Program-made: the position numbers and the translations under genes | Notes under the pieces: model-generated | What the model saw: only the letters and a program-made list of their open reading frames with translations | What the model was told of the DNA's origin: nothing | Databases searched by the model: none | Origin: Chromera velia | Lineage: Eukaryota; Sar; Chromeraceae | Length of the DNA: 20,000 bases | Direction of reading: 5' to 3' | Assembly: GCA_018398765.1 (NCBI GenBank) | Contig: JAHBMJ010002160.1 | Coordinates: forward strand, 1 to 20,000 | Shown: in pieces, positions 18,598 through 20,000 of the stretch | How the letters are laid out: each line of letters begins with the position of its first letter | Position numbering within the stretch: the first letter of the stretch is position 1

Positions 18598-20000
18598 CAC
18601 ACACACACACACACACACACTCACACTCACACACACTCGGACAATCAGGCAGAGAAAGATAGCAAGCAAACGGGGCCTGTTCCCAAAAGAGCGCCCAATT
18701 CATTGAATGTGTACAGCCGACCGAGTCGTCAAGGGCTCCGCGAGTATTCTTGTCACCCTTCTCGTTTTCGTCTCACTCCACCTATCCACCCACACACCTA
18801 CCTACCCAGTGAAAGCCAAACCGACCGACCAGAAGATCCTGCACCTCTCTGAAAGTGCAGAGAGGGAGCGAAGTAGACGGCGAGACACCGCAAGACGGCG
18901 ACCTGGAGACGGGAACTGTGCGCACATCTGTGCAGACACAGCAAGAAAAAGAAACAAAAAGAAGTAAAGAAAAAAAGAGAGAGAGCAAGATCAGCGAAGG
19001 TCACACAAAGAGGCCAAACTGCAGAGAAAAAAACAGGAAATGTACCGAAAAACCACGGAGGACCCAAATTCCCCTCATCCACACGCTCTGCAGGGACTGA
19101 AATAAAGAGAGAAGGCCGCCATCCGTCCGTCAGTCTGTTCATTTGATTTCAATGGAGCCGCAGAATTCCTCTTTCGAATACCATTTCTCAACCAAACCGA
19201 AACAAGAGAGCCTTTTCCTTTTACGCGAGCATGCAGTGCCGCAAAGACATCGCAACCCCCCTTTTACACGCAGAAAAAAAAAGGAGCCAACCTGAGAGCC
19301 TCCACCATCCACTCAGAAAGCGACCGAGTCCCCAGAAAGACCTCTGAGGCTGCATTCACATACCCACACACAAACACACACATCAATGCACATATTATAG
19401 AGCAGCCACAGACGCAGACTCAGTGCGTTACTATCCCACCCTTTGATGTCTCTTGATCGTCTTTTTCATCACCGACTCTGCAACAAACATGCAACGCGCA
19501 TGGGAGGGCACCACACGAGAGTCGGATTGGAGGGAGAAAAGATGCCGCACCGCTGCAGGCAGGCAGGCACTCTGCCAGAATTGAATCGAAGACGCCTGCC
19601 TCCCTCTTCGGCCTCCCCAACCCCCGACCTGCATCCTGGTGGATGTCGAAGAGTCTCTCAACAAGGTGCAGGGCCTGGAGCTGCACGAAGGAACCGAAAA
19701 GGGGAAGAATAAATGAGTGAATGAAGGAGAAGATTGCCTCACGACAAAGAGAACACGACCCAGCTGCCTTCCCCTCTGTCCCTCTGAGCCCAGTGACAGC
19801 AGAAGCACACCGACGGTCCTCAGCCAACAAAGTTCAGACAAGTACCGAGAATGTCACCCAGCACAAAGGAGGGGAATCGGAGGGAAAGCTCATTTGTGCC
19901 CTCCCTGACCTCCTCGACCGACCTTGAGTCTTTCCATCTTGTCTTCTGCCCCCGCTGACGATCGGTCTCTCCTCCCCAACATTTCCTTCTCAATCTGATC
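6010..20000 (-). CDS. Very large multi-exon gene (27 exons in the window, 5' partial); product unrecognised, solenoid-like
   Basis: The model joins 27 minus-strand exons from the window edge (20000) to the TGA at 6010-6012, listed individually below. Every junction conserves codon phase, acceptors are pyrimidine tract plus CAG (AAG for exon 24), and the total is 6,726 nt (2,241 residues plus stop). The visible protein has repeated leucine/alanine-rich helical blocks such as LQVAVLRCLAVYFAP, SEVFLGTRSLSEWMVEAL and FLSFVCVGLLSDAVPAEI, resembling HEAT/armadillo solenoids. They are separated by low-complexity acidic, Gly- and Ser-rich linkers, and there are two short coiled coils (exons 11 and 12). 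No catalytic motif, signal peptide or clear membrane span is seen. A scaffold role is inference. The start codon lies beyond 20000. Least certain are exon 16, the 3' end of exon 18 and the start of exon 19. It could also be two adjacent genes misjoined near 11600-11790. Confidence 0.65.
7393..7533 (-). CDS. Large gene, exon 26
   Basis: Acceptor ATGTGTGTGCAG, donor CTCCAG|GTCTGT. Phase 0 in, 0 out. 47 codons: VLEGLSLLPRADRGRGRK, then an acidic run (EEDEEEEQGVD) and MESAEGFRLQ. Confidence 0.7.
7850..7903 (-). CDS. Large gene, exon 25 (54-nt micro-exon)
   Basis: Acceptor CATCCCTGAGTGCAG, donor CCTCAG|GTTGGT. Phase 0 in, 0 out. Encodes LLAASPEWLPLDSLLMPQ, a hydrophobic helix-turn. Confidence 0.6.
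8329..8370 (-). CDS. Large gene, exon 24 (42-nt micro-exon)
   Basis: Acceptor TGCGTTTTTCCTAAAG (AAG rather than CAG), donor TCTTCG|GTGGGT. Phase 0 in, 0 out. Encodes DEAIRGPLWLYLSS. The frame is open upstream, so the exon may be longer at its 5' end. Confidence 0.5.
8611..8871 (-). CDS. Large gene, exon 23
   Basis: Acceptor GACTGTGTGCAG, donor AACCTG|GTTGGG. Phase 0 in, 0 out, 87 codons. Encodes a charged helix (SEREKLLAEEDRQDLRES), LKEILEAERKIRAAARRG, then FLSFVCVGLLSDAVPAEI and CLVQAFLVEPLVNL. The motif AFLV(D/E)PL occurs in both this exon and exon 22, hinting at an internal repeat. The frame is open well upstream (to an ATG at 8992-8994), so the exon could begin earlier. Confidence 0.75.
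9375..9640 (-). CDS. Large gene, exon 22
   Basis: Acceptor GTCGGGTCGTGCAG, donor GTCGTG|GTCAGT. Phase 1 in, 0 out. Encodes AFATFLGFVMHSHANTQMAR, NSAFLVDPLGPLSGSAAG and VACGLCAVPSAVREVTENAA. Reading past the donor ends at TAA 9264, so termination here is the alternative, but exon 23 continues in phase. Confidence 0.7.
9896..9915. repeat. Short (GACC)n / (GTCG)n array in an intron
   Basis: Five tandem CGAC units lie in the intron between exons 21 and 22, reading GTCGGTCGGTCGG on the minus strand. That is the same sequence used as the 5' splice site of several exons in this gene. Confidence 0.85.
9952..10180 (-). CDS. Large gene, exon 21
   Basis: Acceptor GCTTTTTGTGCTGCAG, donor CAGTG|GTCAGT. 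Phase 0 in, 1 out. Encodes TSAERAGETVTGGGDVPTAF, CCLALDPLCRDFASGG and a run of eight serines, then LLFPAFSSRCPLLS. A second frame is also open here but does not join the neighbours. Confidence 0.65.
10316..10557 (-). CDS. Large gene, exon 20
   Basis: Acceptor GAATTGCTGTTGCAG, donor CTTGAG|GTTGGA. Phase 1 in, 0 out. Encodes LRLLCASSWVPLLIASGVRS, then FTDAEREVHRLKKES and a proline/serine/glutamine-rich linker (STQSQSQSQRLG). Open throughout only in the frame predicted from exon 19. Confidence 0.65.
10874..10934 (-). CDS. Large gene, exon 19 (61 nt)
   Basis: Acceptor CCCCCCTTCTCAG, donor GATGCAG|GTCGGT. Phase 0 in, 1 out. Encodes MVSTVRALAVSSLEGSGNDA, an armadillo-like helix. The same frame is open upstream (CLCELLPPSQ), so a more 5' acceptor cannot be excluded. 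Confidence 0.6.
11053..11178 (-). CDS. Large gene, exon 18 (3' end uncertain)
   Basis: Acceptor TATTTACTTCAG, phase 0 in. Encodes STPQLGGQLQHLRIRRKEEE, then RRWRRSEQSHIETNVEYDKAG, a highly charged helix. The donor GAT|GTTCAG keeps exon 19 in frame. A better-looking donor (GGGAT|GTAAGG, ending at 11043) gives phase 1, which exon 19 cannot use as drawn. Confidence 0.55.
11299..11425 (-). CDS. Large gene, exon 17
   Basis: Acceptor TGTCTGCCTGTGCAG, donor CGGCAG|GTTGGT. Phase 2 in, 0 out. Encodes a polar loop beginning VWTDRLTGVDPEGGPANGG and ending GCPFLFRQ. The same frame stays open 160 nt upstream, so a longer 5' end of this exon is possible. Confidence 0.6.
11594..11665 (-). CDS. Large gene, exon 16 (72 nt, tentative)
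   Basis: A strong acceptor (GCTGTTTCTGTGTTTTCAG) and a weak donor (GGCCAT|GTGAAA) give a phase 2 in, 2 out exon encoding IRTFSCAHVDGIDGAHAVSA. Because its length is a multiple of three and both neighbours are also phase 2, it can be included or skipped without a frame change. It may be a cassette exon or not real. Confidence 0.35.
11787..12153 (-). CDS. Large gene, exon 15
   Basis: Acceptor TTTTCATGTGCAG, donor CCCG|GTAAGT (canonical). Phase 1 in, 2 out. Encodes VESLRSLLRGMSDRALVGER, a serine-rich linker and ALGLEVLLGLFELLVEGGQR, then a glycine/arginine loop and WALEVVAALHQCAA. Reading through the donor meets TAA at once, so a gene end here is the alternative. Confidence 0.75.
12435..12675 (-). 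CDS. Large gene, exon 14
   Basis: Acceptor GATTAATTTGCAG, donor TTTG|GTCAGC. Phase 0 in, 1 out. Encodes DIALDLFGSADTEGEGG, a glycine/glutamine loop and MWEEVTGLVGLLFVAGSRL, and ends AVEFWKAVTEKEGF. The frame reaches a TGA 20 bases past the donor, so this could be a terminal exon by itself, but exon 15 continues in the matching phase. Confidence 0.75.
12750..13106 (-). CDS. Large gene, exon 13
   Basis: Acceptor TTCTGTTTGCAG, donor CAGTCA|GTGAGT. Phase 0 in, 0 out. 119 codons without a stop. Encodes HFVLLEARRLWGCLTERRRG, then SPLTMSLCGDPDSLDLLLVG and FIRFAAVHYRKKAAVLRLFL, and ends DKLTWMQIQS. The most compact globular-looking part of the protein. Family not recognised. Confidence 0.8.
13309..13579 (-). 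CDS. Large gene, exon 12
   Basis: Acceptor CTCATCTGCATGCAG, donor GAAGTG|GTCAGT. Phase 2 in, 0 out. It contains FFSGFLSRQRDLLEILQERQ followed by a glutamine/arginine coiled coil (AQRERQQEKMNKS) and an acidic loop. An alternative donor 28 nt downstream (GCAG|GTCTGC) would shift exon 13 into a frame with a stop, so it is not used. Confidence 0.65.
13855..14397 (-). CDS. Large gene, exon 11
   Basis: Acceptor TTTTTCCTGCTGTGCAG (a second CAG 33 nt inside keeps the same phase), donor GGGT|GTATGT. Phase 2 in, 2 out. 543 nt. Helical block KDRFLSALCRSILPLPAW, a proline/glycine loop, LLEVVLRSAVVLEVLESA, then a charged coiled coil (DAEIVKERERERLAREQEKE) running into VLMLSSALALLRLG. Confidence 0.8.
14784..15171 (-). 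CDS. Large gene, exon 10
   Basis: Acceptor after a CTTT repeat, GTCCGTGCAG; donor TCTCG|GTCGGT. Phase 1 in, 2 out. 388 nt. It starts with helices (SSRELPLPLFALRGD and VGVSALLLCLAALSG), followed by a long serine/glutamine/glutamate linker (SQSQSLVVSSSESQTQS) and a basic KKSRRRKEENK stretch that could be a nuclear-localisation-like cluster (inference). Confidence 0.8.
15638..15738 (-). CDS. Large gene, exon 9
   Basis: Acceptor CTCCTTCCACTCAG, donor CTCGCAG|GTCGGT. Phase 2 in, 1 out. Encodes FLCGEAGEGGGMVESGGEGE, then a hydrophobic end (FSLNFVCTALA). Acidic/glycine-rich linker followed by a helix. Confidence 0.7.
16194..16407 (-). CDS. Large gene, exon 8
   Basis: Acceptor TGGCTTCTTTTGCAG, donor ATCAG|GTTGGA. 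Phase 1 in, 2 out. The 214 nt are open only in the frame predicted from exon 7 and give ISGSLFSVLESQCFGDPLEW, then a glycine-rich bend and RAAVIRRVLVWWGKQARR. There is no internal ATG, so a start-to-stop ORF search would miss it. Confidence 0.7.
16586..17121 (-). CDS. Large gene, exon 7
   Basis: Acceptor CTTTTTGCAG, donor ACTGG|GTCAGT. Phase 2 in, 1 out. 536 nt. It contains a serine/proline linker (LPKSPPSSPSEM), then hydrophobic helices (LLSSVVGLSSLVSRLLS and AAVCVLGAVAAESLCLTMAG), and ends in an amphipathic helix (MVEEMGERLEKAEAEMDDAL). Confidence 0.8.
17330..17555 (-). CDS. Large gene, exon 6
   Basis: The acceptor follows a (TC)n tract and CGCGTGCAG; donor CTGAG|GTGAGG. Phase 1 in, 2 out. 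Encodes a low-complexity, basic, glycine-rich segment (KSGRGRGGGVGSRL) and a charged stretch (KDRQRETEKGRRLE). Probably a disordered linker. Confidence 0.7.
17889..18416 (-). CDS. Large gene, exon 5
   Basis: Acceptor GTTCTCTCGCAG, donor CAGAG|GTTGGT. Phase 1 in, 1 out. A 528-nt exon with no stop. It opens with FEVAKALLLTALPSEDEEV, has an acidic run (EEEEEVSERRE), hydrophobic helices (VVCWAASLCATAVAA and LFFSVLLSETLVLLD), a linker with several glycines, and ends ASVLLNLSLQSL. An upstream acceptor (CGTTCCACAG) would add sequence but breaks phase with exon 4. Confidence 0.8.
18562..18637. repeat. (CA)n microsatellite inside an intron
   Basis: Nearly pure CA repeat with interspersed TCACAC units. 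It lies in the intron between exons 4 and 5, where the minus strand reads (GT)n. Confidence 0.95.
18830..18927 (-). CDS. Large gene, exon 4
   Basis: Acceptor GTGTCTGCACAG, donor TCTG|GTCGGT. Phase 2 in, 1 out. Encodes CAHSSRLQVAVLRCLAVYFA followed by a short Gly/Ser tail. Strongly helical and typical of the solenoid blocks. Confidence 0.65.
19292..19349 (-). CDS. Large gene, exon 3 (58 nt)
   Basis: Acceptor GTGAATGCAG, donor CTCAG|GTTGGC. Phase 1 in, 2 out. Encodes SEVFLGTRSLSEWMVEAL, an amphipathic armadillo-like helix pair. The other two frames are open or stopped but less protein-like. Confidence 0.65.
19473..19680 (-). CDS. Large gene, exon 2
   Basis: Acceptor TTCCTTCGTGCAG, phase 0 in. 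Encodes LQALHLVERLFDIHQDAG and continues through FDSILAECLPACSG with several cysteines. The donor TCG|GTGATG (phase 1 out) is preferred over a nearby GTCGGT because it keeps exon 3 open in its protein-like frame. Confidence 0.65.
19923..20000 (-). CDS. Large gene, exon 1 in window (partial)
   Basis: Open from the window edge to the donor AAG|GTCGGT and ending in phase 0. It encodes 26 charged, helix-prone residues beginning DQIEKEMLGRR and ending EDKMERLK. The frame is chosen because it joins exon 2 without a shift. The upstream part lies outside the window. Confidence 0.55.

Noticed and set aside
19050-19098. Possible micro-exon between exons 3 and 4 (starting after TTTATTTCAG)
   Set aside because: In the phase left by exon 3 it meets a TGA, and exon 3 joins exon 4 directly in the correct phase.
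5241-20000. Plus-strand ORFs of 60-320 codons
   Set aside because: They overlap minus-strand exons or purine-rich complements of pyrimidine-rich introns, have low-complexity charged composition, and do not chain together by splice phase.

Overview
This looks like eukaryotic nuclear DNA. It contains spliced, intron-dense coding sequence with eukaryotic splice sites, abundant microsatellites and an ankyrin-repeat gene. There is no bacterial gene packing, operon structure, rRNA, tRNA or CRISPR. The mix (about 50 % GC in genic parts, long ankyrin genes, many short exons, pyrimidine-rich introns, AT-rich repeat islands) would fit a chromerid alga such as Chromera velia, or another alveolate or protist. 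That placement is inference and could not be checked here.

Layout. (1) Bases 1-1523, plus strand: the 3' part of an ankyrin-repeat protein gene, open to the left edge of the window. (2) Bases 1524-1595: short 3' flank with a perfect GC-rich hairpin. (3) Bases about 1596-4832: an AT-rich island bounded by long, imperfect inverted repeats carrying repeated subterminal motifs. I read it as a candidate DNA transposon of about 3.2 kb. Inside are a 530-bp CATT/CACT microsatellite, a 657-bp reading frame broken by one TGA, four copies of a GC-rich repeat of about 35 bp, a palindrome cluster, a 58-codon ORF with a textbook PCNA-interaction (PIP) motif followed by cysteines, and a long foldback palindrome. 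(4) Bases 4833-5240: AT-rich spacer without a recognisable gene. (5) Bases 5241-6009: probable 3' untranslated and flanking sequence of the large gene, with a GT/GA compound microsatellite. (6) Bases 6010-20000, minus strand: one very large multi-exon gene, running off the right edge at its 5' end.

The large gene was rebuilt by hand. I read the minus strand for acceptors (pyrimidine tract plus CAG) and donors (GT), and required codon phase to be conserved across each junction. The result is 27 exons joined by 26 introns of 74-503 nt. They give 6,726 nt of coding sequence, or 2,241 residues plus a TGA stop. The product is unrecognised. It has many leucine- and alanine-rich helical blocks, like a HEAT/armadillo-type solenoid, separated by acidic, glycine-, serine- and charge-rich linkers and ending in a charged, probably disordered tail. 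Most plus-strand reading frames across this interval are shadows of exons or of purine/pyrimidine-biased introns.

The two most notable observations are the 5' splice-site consensus of the large gene (GT-pyrimidine-purine-GT rather than GTAAGT/GTGAGT) and the inverted-repeat element with its PIP-box micro-ORF.
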